NCBI GenBank assembly: GCA_026706025.1
Contig: JAPOZO010000083.1
Location: forward strand, 1-32,279
DNA: 32,279 bases
DNA from: Candidatus Poribacteria bacterium
GTDB lineage: Bacteria; Poribacteria; WGA-4E; WGA-3G
Direction: 5' to 3'
Shown here: piece after piece, positions 16,542 through 24,686 of the stretch
Numbering within the stretch: position 1 is the stretch's first letter
Layout of the letters: every line of letters starts with the position of its first letter
Translations under genes and position numbers: made by a program
Notes under the pieces: model-generated
Told to the model about the DNA's origin: nothing
Database searches by the model: none
Seen by the model: only the letters and a program-made list of their open reading frames with translations

Positions 16542-17957
16542 GTGCAATTACAGGAAAAACGTGTAACAGTCTTTGGTTTAAACCGAAGTGGGGTCGCCGT
16601 TGCGAAATTGCTACGTTCATACGGTGCGACTGTCACGGTTACAGACACACGTTCTGCCGAAGCGTTGTCAACGGAAATCGCTGCGCTCAACGAATCGCCC
16701 AAATCGGACGACACCTGTAATCTATACCGAAAATTTTTCGACGGGCATCCGGCGGAGTGCATTGCGGATGCCGATTTTATAGTCGTTTCGCCGGGCGTGC
16801 CACTTAACATTCCGATGCTTTGCGAGGCACGGGCGCGTGATCTTCCGATTCTCGGGGAATTAGAGGTTGCCGCACGGGTATGTCCAGCACCAATCGTTGC
16901 GATTACTGGGACAAAAGGCAAATCAACGACGACGCTTCTCACAGAGGCAATACTAAAGGCAGGAAACAAATTCTTGAACATCTGTGTTGCTGGCAACATC
17001 GGTGTACCATTAGCAGCGGAGGTTCAAAAACTTACAAGCGAAGATGTCGTCGTTGTTGAGGCAAGCAGTTTTCAGTTGGAAAGTACAGTCACTTTTCATC
17101 CGACGGTTAGTGTGGTGCTTAACCTATCGCGTGATCACCTGGACCGGCATAAAACGATGTCGGCGTATCGAGCAGCAAAACAGAAGATTTCTGATAATCA
17201 GACGAGTGCTGATTGGATAATTCTCAACGCTTCGGATGCGTCTGTTAAGGGTTTTGGGGCATCAACAGCAGCAAAAAAAATCTATTTTACGGACAAAGGT
17301 CCCCCTGAAGATTCGTCATTTTCAGGCGTATTTAGAGAGGGTTCGGAACTTTTTGCACAATGGAATGGCACGCGTAAGAGAATATGTGATATTGCGGATA
17401 TTCCACTTCCGGGGGCGCACAACTTACAGAACACCCTCGCTGCTGTTGCTGTAGGACTGATTTTTGGTGTGACAGCAACGCAAATCCAAGGAGCACTTCA
17501 GCAATTTGACCAGTCGCATCCTGCTTTATCGCATGCGTTTGAACCTGTAAAGACTTTGACGGGTGTTGAGTTCATAGACGATTCAAAGGCAACAAATGTG
17601 GCGGCAGTCCAAGCGGCCCTTGAATCCGTAAAAGACTCTCAAATTGTCCTAATAATGGGCGGCTACGACAAGGGTAATGACTATACACCGTTGCGTGAAA
17701 TTGTGCGGAGCCGCGTCAAAGCTGCCGTGATGCTTGGTGAGTACACCGATCAAATTGAAAAAACGCTCGCCGATACAACAAAAATAATAAAAGCGAAAAC
17801 GATGGCACAGGCGGTACAGATCGCCTACCAACTCGCGGTACCAGGAGATGTCGTCCTATTGTCGCCTGCGAATGCCAGTTTTGATATGTACACCGACTAT
17901 AAGGCACGCGGCACTAATTTTAAAGCAGCGGTTGAAGCACTTCAACCACCTCATTAA
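16542..17957 (+). CDS. murD: UDP-N-acetylmuramoylalanine--D-glutamate ligase MurD
   Basis: MurD adds D-glutamate to UDP-MurNAc-L-alanine with ATP in the cytoplasm. The protein (471 residues from the GTG) shows a Rossmann-like N-terminal motif VFGLNRSGVAVA, SPGVPLNIP, the ATP loop GTKGKST, EASSFQLE, LNLSRDHLDRH and a C-terminal domain with FIDDSKATN, IMGGYDKG and LLSPANASFDMY. All are standard for MurD and length is normal. It follows mraY by 34 bases, the usual order. Confidence 0.95.
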   Translation: MQLQEKRVTVFGLNRSGVAVAKLLRSYGATVTVTDTRSAEALSTEIAALNESPKSDDTCNLYRKFFDGHPAECIADADFIVVSPGVPLNIPMLCEARARDLPILGELEVAARVCPAPIVAITGTKGKSTTTLLTEAILKAGNKFLNICVAGNIGVPLAAEVQKLTSEDVVVVEASSFQLESTVTFHPTVSVVLNLSRDHLDRHKTMSAYRAAKQKISDNQTSADWIILNASDASVKGFGASTAAKKIYFTDKGPPEDSSFSGVFREGSELFAQWNGTRKRICDIADIPLPGAHNLQNTLAAVAVGLIFGVTATQIQGALQQFDQSHPALSHAFEPVKTLTGVEFIDDSKATNVAAVQAALESVKDSQIVLIMGGYDKGNDYTPLREIVRSRVKAAVMLGEYTDQIEKTLADTTKIIKAKTMAQAVQIAYQLAVPGDVVLLSPANASFDMYTDYKARGTNFKAAVEALQPPH

Positions 17958-17986
17958 AAAACTTTCAACACATTAGTCTGTAGGGC

Positions 17987-18025
17987 AGAGGTTACCTTGG
18001 GGAAACACCCAAGCAAAAACCCTCT
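17987..18025 (+). other. Two-part intercistronic hairpin, murD-ftsW
   Basis: An inner stem CTTGGG/CCCAAG (17996-18001 and 18008-18013) has the loop GAAACA. It is enclosed by an outer AGAGG/CCTCT pair (17987-17991 and 18021-18025). No U-tract follows. It lies in a 152-base gap and could be a processing or attenuation structure. Confidence 0.45.
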
Positions 18026-18109
18026 ACGACGAACTTACTCTAAAATTCAAAGTGAACACAGTATTAGGTTTTTAGGATCAAAGTAACGTAGGAAGGAAAA
18101 GACACCACG

Positions 18110-19375
18110 ATGCTACGCAACTACCAAAACTCTCCCCGTAGCAAGCGAAGTTTCAAGTCTAAACAAAAAGCTAGACCTTGGTGGACAAATACGCGCACTT
18201 ATTTCGCTGGCACAGATTCACAGGAACAGGTAAAGGAACCGCTGCCTGGACAAAACTCTGGGCGAATGGATAGGGTGTTAATAGCCATTACCTTCTGCCT
18301 CATTGCCATAGGCATTTTGATGGTATACAGTTCAAGTCATCTCCTCTCCTCAAGGCACTATGACGGCTATAGTTACCGTTACTTGCAAATACACATTATT
18401 GCATGTACGATCGGTTTAGCTGGCATGTTCATGATTGCCTATGTGCCTTATAGGTTTTATGGGAAATACGCGAACCTTCTTTTGATACTTTCTTTTGTCG
18501 GGTTATTATTGGTTTTCGTGCCAAGTTTAAGCGTGAGTGTACAAGGGGCGGAGGGTGGCAGATTTAAACGCTGGATTAATATAGGATTGCCGATTAATTT
18601 TCAACCCGTTGAATTTGCGAAAATAGCGTTGGTTATTCATGTAGCGAATTTCATAAGTCGCAATCCAGAACGTGTTAGAAGTTTTTTTAACGGAGTGCTT
18701 CCGAACATTCTAATTGTAGCCGCTGCTTTCGGTCTCGTAGTGAGTCAACCAGATTTCGGTTCGGCGTTCTTGCTCGTGGTAGCCGTCGGTATCGTATTAT
18801 TTATCGGTGGGATGCGTATCTGGCACGTCCTGACGCTTGCCGGTGTCGGTGGCGGTCTTCTCAGTTTCCTCGTGATTCGGGATCCGTATAGGTTGAAACG
18901 AATCATGGACTACTTTGCGATGTTAAAATCACCAGATGCTACAAATTATCATCTAACGCGTTCGTTAGATGCCCTTGAAGGTGGTGGACTCCTTGGGATG
19001 GGTATTGATAGTAGCCTCCAGAAAATCTCACGACTCCCCTATCCTCATACAGATTTTATCTTTGCTGTGTTGGGAGAGGAATTCGGGTTTGTGGGCGCTA
19101 CAGCGGTCGCGCTTATTTTTATGTTGTTTGTATGGCGAGGACTCCACATCGCCCGGCATGCGAATAATTTGTTTGGATCCTTGCTCGCTACCGGTATTAC
19201 GACGATGATCGGTTTACAAGCGTTTATCAATATTGGGGTTGTGACAGGTTTGCTACCAACGAAAGGTATTACGTTGCCGTTTATCAGTTACGGTGGTTCG
19301 TCAATTGTCCTCAGCCTGGTGAGCGTTGGTATTCTGCTTAATATTTCGAGAGGTAGCAATCGCGGGACAGACTAA
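18110..19375 (+). CDS. ftsW: SEDS peptidoglycan glycosyltransferase FtsW
   Basis: FtsW polymerises lipid II at the septum together with FtsI. The 421-residue protein starts with a hydrophilic, strongly basic tail of about 50 residues. A SEDS core follows with about ten membrane helices, including the VYSSS motif after helix 1, RWINIGLPINFQPVEFAK, the PHTDFIFAVLGEEFGF block that contains the catalytic aspartate, and LPFISYGGSS at the end. The basic tail is longer than in many FtsW proteins. A purine-rich AAGGAAAAG precedes the ATG. Position between murD and murG is standard. Confidence 0.95.
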   Translation: MLRNYQNSPRSKRSFKSKQKARPWWTNTRTYFAGTDSQEQVKEPLPGQNSGRMDRVLIAITFCLIAIGILMVYSSSHLLSSRHYDGYSYRYLQIHIIACTIGLAGMFMIAYVPYRFYGKYANLLLILSFVGLLLVFVPSLSVSVQGAEGGRFKRWINIGLPINFQPVEFAKIALVIHVANFISRNPERVRSFFNGVLPNILIVAAAFGLVVSQPDFGSAFLLVVAVGIVLFIGGMRIWHVLTLAGVGGGLLSFLVIRDPYRLKRIMDYFAMLKSPDATNYHLTRSLDALEGGGLLGMGIDSSLQKISRLPYPHTDFIFAVLGEEFGFVGATAVALIFMLFVWRGLHIARHANNLFGSLLATGITTMIGLQAFINIGVVTGLLPTKGITLPFISYGGSSIVLSLVSVGILLNISRGSNRGTD

Positions 19376-19437
19376 TATGAGATTAACCGATTTTGTGAAG
19401 ATGGGCTTCTCAATGGGACCTTTTGGTGGGCTTAATC

Positions 19438-20640
19438 ATGGCTATTTCTAAGCGTTACGATACAACTTTAACAGCGACCGACAGGCCGGACGTAACGTCA
19501 CTTCAACAGGTAGAGACACACAAAAGAGTGGTTGTCGCAGGTGGAGGGACAGGGGGTCATATCTATCCGGCGATTGGCATCGCGCAGGCGTTACAGCGCA
19601 TGGATACCACAATAGATATTGTGTTCATCGGTGGCGTAGACAGATTGGAATCCACACTGGTGCCTCAGCACGGTTTTCGCTTTCTCCCCATCTCAGTCGC
19701 AGGTTTTCCACGTCGCTTAACTTTACACTGGTTTCCAGTTATCTGGAAGGTTTTGCGTGGCCTTACCCAATCATTGCGGTATATGAAGGAACTGAAACCG
19801 GATGTTGTCATAGGAACAGGCGGATATGTTTCGGGACCAGTGCTTTTAGCGGCTCTTCTTCGGAGGATCCCAATAGCTATTCAAGAACAGAATGCTTCTG
19901 CTGGCTTAACGAACGGTGTCTTGGCACGATGGGCAAAGGCGGTCTATCTTGCCATGGAGTCAACTCGCGAGGGGCATACGTTTCGACATACTCAGCATGT
20001 AGAGGTGACCGGAAACCCGATTCGTCCAGCAATTACTGCCTTTCCGAAACGTGAGGAAACTTATCGGAAATTCGGGTTGTTGCCAGATCGGAAAACAATT
20101 TTTGTGATGGGTGGAAGTCAGGGCGCTCGTGCTATTAATGAAGCCGTTGTCGCTGCACTGCCACACCTGGTCGGATTTGCCGAGCAGATCCAGATTGTCC
20201 ACCAAACTGGCGCGGTTGAGGTGGAGGCGGTCCAAACCGAGTATAAAAAGGTTCTTGCATCACACAAGGAATTCTTACACTGTGTGCGCCCTTTCTTCGA
20301 TGCTGTTGAGGAAGTCTACAGCATCACAGACATTATGGTGTGCAGAGCAGGAGGGATGACTGTTGCCGAAGTTACTGCCTGTGGCATTCCGGCAATTTTC
20401 ATACCTTTACCCTCACAGACAGGAAATGATCAGGTACTGAACGCACAGCGGGTCGCTGAAAAAGGTGCTGCCGTTGTGCTGGAACAGGGTAAATTCACAG
20501 TAGAAATGCTTGTTGAGGCTCTCACCAATATACTACTGGATCAGAACACACACGAACAAATGGTGACCGCCAGTCGAGTACTCGGCAAGCCACACGCCAG
20601 TGATGACATTGCTAAATCTATTCTTTCCTACATGGACTAA
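19438..20640 (+). CDS. murG: UDP-GlcNAc transferase MurG
   Basis: MurG adds GlcNAc to lipid I, giving lipid II, at the inner face of the membrane. Motifs: GGGTGGHIYPAIGIA (acceptor-side glycine loop), GTGGYVSGP, IQEQNASAGLTN, FVMGGSQGARAIN, and CRAGGMTVAE with PLPSQTGNDQVLNA for UDP-GlcNAc. The frame is open to a TTG at 19423, but the ATG at 19438 is preferred; neither has a strong ribosome site. Even from this ATG there are about 28 extra residues before the glycine loop, so the true start may lie further in. Confidence 0.93.
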   Translation: MAISKRYDTTLTATDRPDVTSLQQVETHKRVVVAGGGTGGHIYPAIGIAQALQRMDTTIDIVFIGGVDRLESTLVPQHGFRFLPISVAGFPRRLTLHWFPVIWKVLRGLTQSLRYMKELKPDVVIGTGGYVSGPVLLAALLRRIPIAIQEQNASAGLTNGVLARWAKAVYLAMESTREGHTFRHTQHVEVTGNPIRPAITAFPKREETYRKFGLLPDRKTIFVMGGSQGARAINEAVVAALPHLVGFAEQIQIVHQTGAVEVEAVQTEYKKVLASHKEFLHCVRPFFDAVEEVYSITDIMVCRAGGMTVAEVTACGIPAIFIPLPSQTGNDQVLNAQRVAEKGAAVVLEQGKFTVEMLVEALTNILLDQNTHEQMVTASRVLGKPHASDDIAKSILSYMD

Positions 20641-20670
20641 TGCCGTATTGTAGGGTGCTATGTCTATAGA

Positions 20671-20770
20671 TCGGAAAAACGGAGCAGAAACCTAACTTCA
20701 CTATAAATCGTTTATTATACTAACGTATTACATTCACCAAGAATCCGAAAAATCGGAGCAGAAACCTAAT
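20671..20770 (+). repeat. Pair of direct repeats ahead of murC
   Basis: TCGGAAAAACGGAGCAGAAA and the CCTAA that follows (20671-20695) recur at 20744-20769 as TCCGAAAAATCGGAGCAGAA and ACCTAA, with one base inserted and one changed. The copies are 73 bases apart in the 140-base murG-murC gap, and the second runs nearly to the murC start. In the second copy TCCGA and TCGGA can pair as a small hairpin. Confidence 0.7.
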
Positions 20771-20780
20771 ATTTAAAAAC

Positions 20781-22148
20781 ATGTTTGGAAAAACACGACA
20801 TATTCATATTATCGGTATTGGGGGGGCAGGTTTAAGTGGTATCACTGAAATTTTGCTGGATCTTGGGTTCCATGTGACAGGTTCCGATATTCGAGAGTCA
20901 TATACGACAGAGCATTTGCGCGAGCGTGGGGCTACTATCCATTACAAACATGCTGCATCACACATTCAGGGTGCCGATGTTATCGTTATTTCGCCTGCGA
21001 TTCCGGCTGACAACCCGGAACTTCTTGCTGCGGAAGCAGAAAAAATTCCGATCGTGAGAGGGGCGGAAATGCTCAATGAGATCACCCGAATGCGTTACAG
21101 CGTTGCTGTCAGCGGCACACACGGAAAAACAACCACAACCGCTATGACTGCTACAGTGCTTAGCAGTCTCGATCCGACAGTTGTTGTAGGCGGAAAACTC
21201 ATGAACGGCAGCCACGCGCGAAGCGGTGAAGGTGATGTCATGGTAATTGAAGCAGACGAGGCGTACGGCTCTATTGAGATGTTTTATCCTACCGTTGCGG
21301 TCGTCACATCTATTGATGCGGACCACCTGGATTATTACAATAGCGTTGATGAGATTGGGGAAACCTTTCTTAAATTCATTAATAAGGTGCCGTTCTATGG
21401 TGCAGCGGTCCTCTGTTTAGATGCAGAGAATATCCAGAAGTTCATTCCACGGGTTAAGAAGCGTTACATTACCTACGGGCTTGAGACAAGCGCGGATTTG
21501 ATTGCTGAAGGTATTACCGTAGAAGGTCCCACGTCTCGTTATCGCGTTCGTAAAAATGGACACCTGTACGGTGAAGTCCACCTGAAAATGCCAGGTCGCC
21601 ATAATATTTCTAACTCCTTAGCAGCGATCGCTGTTGGCCTTGAGCTTGACCTTCCGTTTGATCGCATCCGAGAGAGTCTGGAGGCGTTTCAAGGTGTGCA
21701 TCGCCGTTTTGAAATTCTTGGAGAAGCGAATAATATCATTGTTGTTGACGATTATGCCCATAATCCAGCGAAGTTGAAAGCAGCACTGAGCGGGGCACGC
21801 GCCGGTTACAAACGTCGTATTGTCGCGGTTTTCCAGCCACACCGATACCAGCGTGTTAGGGATCTGGCAGACGAATTCTCTCGATCTTTTTACCAAGCCG
21901 ACGTACTTATCGTCACCTCAATTTATAGTGCTGGCGAGGCACCTATTGAAAATGTCACCGCTGAAAAATTGGCGCAATCCATACAGGCACACGGACATCG
22001 AAATGTTCTTTATGTCCCAGATACAGATGAAGTTACCGATGTTCTGATGAAGATAACTCAATCTGAGGATATTGTGATTACGTTAGGTGCTGGTGACATT
22101 AGTAAGGTAGGACGCGAATTTTTAAGTCGGCTTCAGGCAGTAAACTAA
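20781..22148 (+). CDS. murC: UDP-N-acetylmuramate--L-alanine ligase MurC
   Basis: MurC makes the first peptide bond of the stem, joining L-alanine to UDP-MurNAc. The 455-residue protein opens with HIIGIGGAGLSGITEILL. It has SPAIPADNPE, the ATP loop GTHGKTTTT, EADEAYGSIEMFYP, a DADHLDYY-type motif, PGRHNISNSLAAIAV, VVDDYAHNPAKLKAAL, FQPHRYQR and a GAGDI end. This is a complete MurC. The murB gene that often follows murC is not here; ftsQ comes next after 111 bases. Confidence 0.95.
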   Translation: MFGKTRHIHIIGIGGAGLSGITEILLDLGFHVTGSDIRESYTTEHLRERGATIHYKHAASHIQGADVIVISPAIPADNPELLAAEAEKIPIVRGAEMLNEITRMRYSVAVSGTHGKTTTTAMTATVLSSLDPTVVVGGKLMNGSHARSGEGDVMVIEADEAYGSIEMFYPTVAVVTSIDADHLDYYNSVDEIGETFLKFINKVPFYGAAVLCLDAENIQKFIPRVKKRYITYGLETSADLIAEGITVEGPTSRYRVRKNGHLYGEVHLKMPGRHNISNSLAAIAVGLELDLPFDRIRESLEAFQGVHRRFEILGEANNIIVVDDYAHNPAKLKAALSGARAGYKRRIVAVFQPHRYQRVRDLADEFSRSFYQADVLIVTSIYSAGEAPIENVTAEKLAQSIQAHGHRNVLYVPDTDEVTDVLMKITQSEDIVITLGAGDISKVGREFLSRLQAVN

Positions 22149-22246
22149 TCAAAAGGATCTTCTTTTTCGCGCCGGGTTTTCAACCTTCAAGATTCACCGA
22201 AATTGAATATCACGGTGCCAACACACGCTCGCGGTGGAAGATAAAC

Positions 22247-22252
22247 GGAGGG
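22247..22252 (+). promoter_or_regulatory. Shine-Dalgarno supporting a TTG start for ftsQ
   Basis: GGAGGG lies seven bases before the TTG at 22260. An in-frame stop (TAA at 22242-22244) lies just upstream, so no earlier start is possible. Confidence 0.8.
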
Positions 22253-22259
22253 TTCATTC

Positions 22260-23156
22260 TTGCGCAGAAAACGCGATGGATACATACGGCAAACTTCAAT
22301 GCCTGCGCAGCGACTTGGGCAGCGCACGAATAACAAAATTTACCTGTTCCGGCGTGTCGTTTTCATCGCTGCCATTGTGCTTACTTTATCGTTCATTGGT
22401 AAGATAGTACTCAGCTTTTTTGGTGCTGAATATGTTTCTCTTGAACTTTCTGGGAACATGCACTATACTGATGTACAAATTTATGATGCCCTGGGTGAGC
22501 AGCTGCAAAATATCGTCACAGACTCTGAAGAACAAACATCTATCTATCTCAAGAAGCACCTGAGTTATATCAAAGATGCGCACGTTACCAAACACGTGAT
22601 AAAGCGGATGTTAACCATCGAAATCACTGAGCGTGAACCTTTTGTACGCCTGAGAGTTGATCCTACTGCGAATGCCGCCGTTAATCGGGATAGTTCGTTT
22701 TTCTTAGTAGATAGTGAGGGACATGTGTTAAAACATATAGACAAAGAAGATACTAATCCGCAGATATCTGAGCAATTTGGAAAGATGGTCGTACTCAGGA
22801 CAGTAAATGATGAGTTACCGAAAGTTGGTGCTACTGTCGAGATGCCCGGAGTTGCCTTAGGATTAGAAATCTTAAAGACTGCCTTGCTTCAGGAACGAAA
22901 TCTTGCGACACAGATAGAAAGTATCGACGCAAGCGATCCCCAGAAGATAAAACTCCAACTTGACGCTTTCCCTGTGTCTGTTTGGTTTGCCGCTGATGCG
23001 ATTGAATTGGGGCTTCACCATATCGCTCTGTTTGTAAAACAGCACAAAATCCAAGTGCTGCAACTTATCAGGGAGAACTCAGTGGAAACCCAGCCGTACT
23101 TGGATGCAAGATTTCAAGATACCATCTACTTAGGGGGATTCGCAGAAAGCAAATAG
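22260..23156 (+). CDS. ftsQ: Cell division protein FtsQ
   Basis: This 298-residue bitopic protein connects FtsL/FtsB to the early divisome. It has a basic cytoplasmic tail (residues 1-30), one membrane helix (about 31-54), and a POTRA-like domain starting with VSLELSGNMHYTDVQIYDAL. A periplasmic beta domain follows with REPFVRLRV, FFLVDSEGHVL and a later DLxxP-like stretch. Sequence similarity is modest, as usual for FtsQ, but build and place between murC and ftsA are clear. It starts with the rare codon TTG, backed by a good ribosome site. Rare-start use could keep FtsQ at low level. Confidence 0.88.
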   Translation: MRRKRDGYIRQTSMPAQRLGQRTNNKIYLFRRVVFIAAIVLTLSFIGKIVLSFFGAEYVSLELSGNMHYTDVQIYDALGEQLQNIVTDSEEQTSIYLKKHLSYIKDAHVTKHVIKRMLTIEITEREPFVRLRVDPTANAAVNRDSSFFLVDSEGHVLKHIDKEDTNPQISEQFGKMVVLRTVNDELPKVGATVEMPGVALGLEILKTALLQERNLATQIESIDASDPQKIKLQLDAFPVSVWFAADAIELGLHHIALFVKQHKIQVLQLIRENSVETQPYLDARFQDTIYLGGFAESK

Positions 23157-23174
23157 TGCCTATTTCGTAGGCAC
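23156..23174 (+). other. Hairpin at the ftsQ stop
   Basis: GTGCCTA (23156-23162) and TAGGCAC (23168-23174) form a perfect seven-pair stem with loop TTTCG, beginning at the last base of the ftsQ stop codon. No U-tract follows. It may act as a processing or weak termination signal before ftsA. Confidence 0.5.
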
Positions 23175-23260
23175 TGATAGGTAGAAGAATAAAGTACTAT
23201 CCCTATTCATCGTTTTTTATGTCTAAGATGTTTATGGGAAAGGGAGGTGAAAACAATTAA

Positions 23261-24487
23261 ATGCCAAAACAAAACATTATTGCCGGTCTTGATATCGGTT
23301 CAAGCAAAATCTCAGTAGTTGTTGGAAATACGTTGCACGGTAGCACCCAGAAAATAGGGGTGATTGGTGTTGGTCACGCGCCATCTGAGGGTCTTCGAGC
23401 AGGTGTTGTCGTTGATATCAACCAAACGGCGGAGGCTATCCGTAAAGCGATTGCTAATGCAGAATTAATGGCGGGCGTGAAAATAGATTCTGTCTGTGTC
23501 GGTATTTCTGGTGAGCATATCATAGGGCAAACGTCCCACGGGGTTGTTTCTGTCGCGAACAACGAGATTTCACACGATGATGTTGACCGGGCGATGATAG
23601 CAGCCAAAGCGATCTCTATTCCTGCTGACCGAGAGATCTTGCATGTAATTCAGCAGAATTTTGTCGTTGACGCTCAGGACCGTATCAGAGAACCGATTGG
23701 GATGTCTGGTGCGCGTCTTGAATCTTACGCTTACATCATCACAGGGGGCACAACGGCTATTCAGAATTTGCTCAATAGTATTGAAAAGGCTGGCGTGCCT
23801 ATCGTAGAAACACTTGTCGCCGCCCCTCTGGCTGCAACGCAGGCAGTCGTTTCAAGAGATGAACGTGAAGTTGGCATTGCCTTGGTTGACATCGGTGATG
23901 GCACAACCGAAATCGTCGTATATAAAGAGGATTCTATTCAACATACAGCAGTAGTCCCCGTCGGTGGGCAGCACGTTACCAACGACATCGCTCAATACTT
24001 AAAAGTCACTCTTCCTGAAGCGGAGGAATTAAAACTACACCGCGGCTGTGCTTGGACGGAATTAGTCGACCCAGATGAAGTCAGGTCCATCCCGGTCACG
24101 AGTGAGTCTACGCCACCGCGTTTCATCGACCGAGTTGAACTTGCACAAATTATTGAGTACCGTATGGCAGAAATCTTAGAAGTGATTGGTTATGAATTGG
24201 GTGATATCCAGCTTCCGGGTGGGCTTGTCCTCACTGGTGGTACCGCACTTATGGACGGTCTTCAAGAACTTGCTGAAGCTGTGCTTCAGCTGCGCGTTCA
24301 GATAGGGTACCCGCGCGGGTTACAAGGCTTAAGCGACCGAGTCAATCATCCGATGTATGCGACGGGTATTGGACTGGCACTATACGGCGAATCTTTACGG
24401 CGGCAAGAGCAGGAACACGACGCACGTCATCGCGATAGGGGTGTTGGGAATTTTCTGCAACGCATCAAAGAATGGTTCGGATATTAG
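23261..24487 (+). CDS. ftsA: Cell division protein FtsA
   Basis: FtsA is an actin-like ATPase that tethers FtsZ to the membrane. The 408-residue protein shows GLDIGSSKISVVVG (phosphate 1), the inserted 1C domain, a phosphate-2-type VDIGDGTTEIVVY, and TGGTALMDGL (adenosine). The end FLQRIKEWFGY is an amphipathic helix that matches the conserved FtsA membrane-targeting tail. A strong ribosome site GGGAGGTG lies about ten bases before the ATG. Confidence 0.96.
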   Translation: MPKQNIIAGLDIGSSKISVVVGNTLHGSTQKIGVIGVGHAPSEGLRAGVVVDINQTAEAIRKAIANAELMAGVKIDSVCVGISGEHIIGQTSHGVVSVANNEISHDDVDRAMIAAKAISIPADREILHVIQQNFVVDAQDRIREPIGMSGARLESYAYIITGGTTAIQNLLNSIEKAGVPIVETLVAAPLAATQAVVSRDEREVGIALVDIGDGTTEIVVYKEDSIQHTAVVPVGGQHVTNDIAQYLKVTLPEAEELKLHRGCAWTELVDPDEVRSIPVTSESTPPRFIDRVELAQIIEYRMAEILEVIGYELGDIQLPGGLVLTGGTALMDGLQELAEAVLQLRVQIGYPRGLQGLSDRVNHPMYATGIGLALYGESLRRQEQEHDARHRDRGVGNFLQRIKEWFGY

Positions 24488-24541
24488 GTTGGCATCCTGA
24501 ATTGAACGTAAGTCCCATCAGCATTAGACTTGCAGGAATAT

Positions 24542-24570
24542 TTGACTTAACTTTTCTAATAGCGTATAAT
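24542..24570 (+). promoter_or_regulatory. Near-consensus sigma-70 promoter for ftsZ
   Basis: TTGACT at 24542-24547 and a perfect TATAAT at 24565-24570 are separated by exactly 17 bases. Transcription would begin near 24577, leaving a leader of about 110 bases before ftsZ. This allows ftsZ to be expressed apart from the upstream dcw genes. Confidence 0.75.
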
Positions 24571-24633
24571 TTAATGTGAAAAGCGAACCAACAAAAGTTA
24601 TGAAGGAACCTCGGTCTGGGGATTGAGGCTACA

Positions 24634-24678
24634 ATGATAGGAGGAATTAGGTTGCTGCGTTTTCGTTATAGTAACTGA
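24634..24678 (+). CDS. Possible short upstream ORF in the ftsZ leader
   Basis: A TTG at 24652 lies seven bases after AGGAGG (24639-24644), the only strong ribosome site in the leader. It opens an eight-codon frame ending at TGA 24676-24678, nine bases before the ftsZ ATG and in another frame. The same frame also opens at an ATG at 24634, giving 14 residues (MIGGIRLLRFRYSN). It may be a leader peptide coupling translation into ftsZ, or the AGGAGG may simply serve ftsZ from afar. There is no protein-level evidence. Confidence 0.35.
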   Translation: MIGGIRLLRFRYSN

Positions 24679-24686
24679 AAGCCAAT

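Noticed and set aside
16484..16999. 171-codon antisense frame over the mraY end and murD start
   Set aside because: It overlaps two certain genes and has no ribosome site or recognisable fold.
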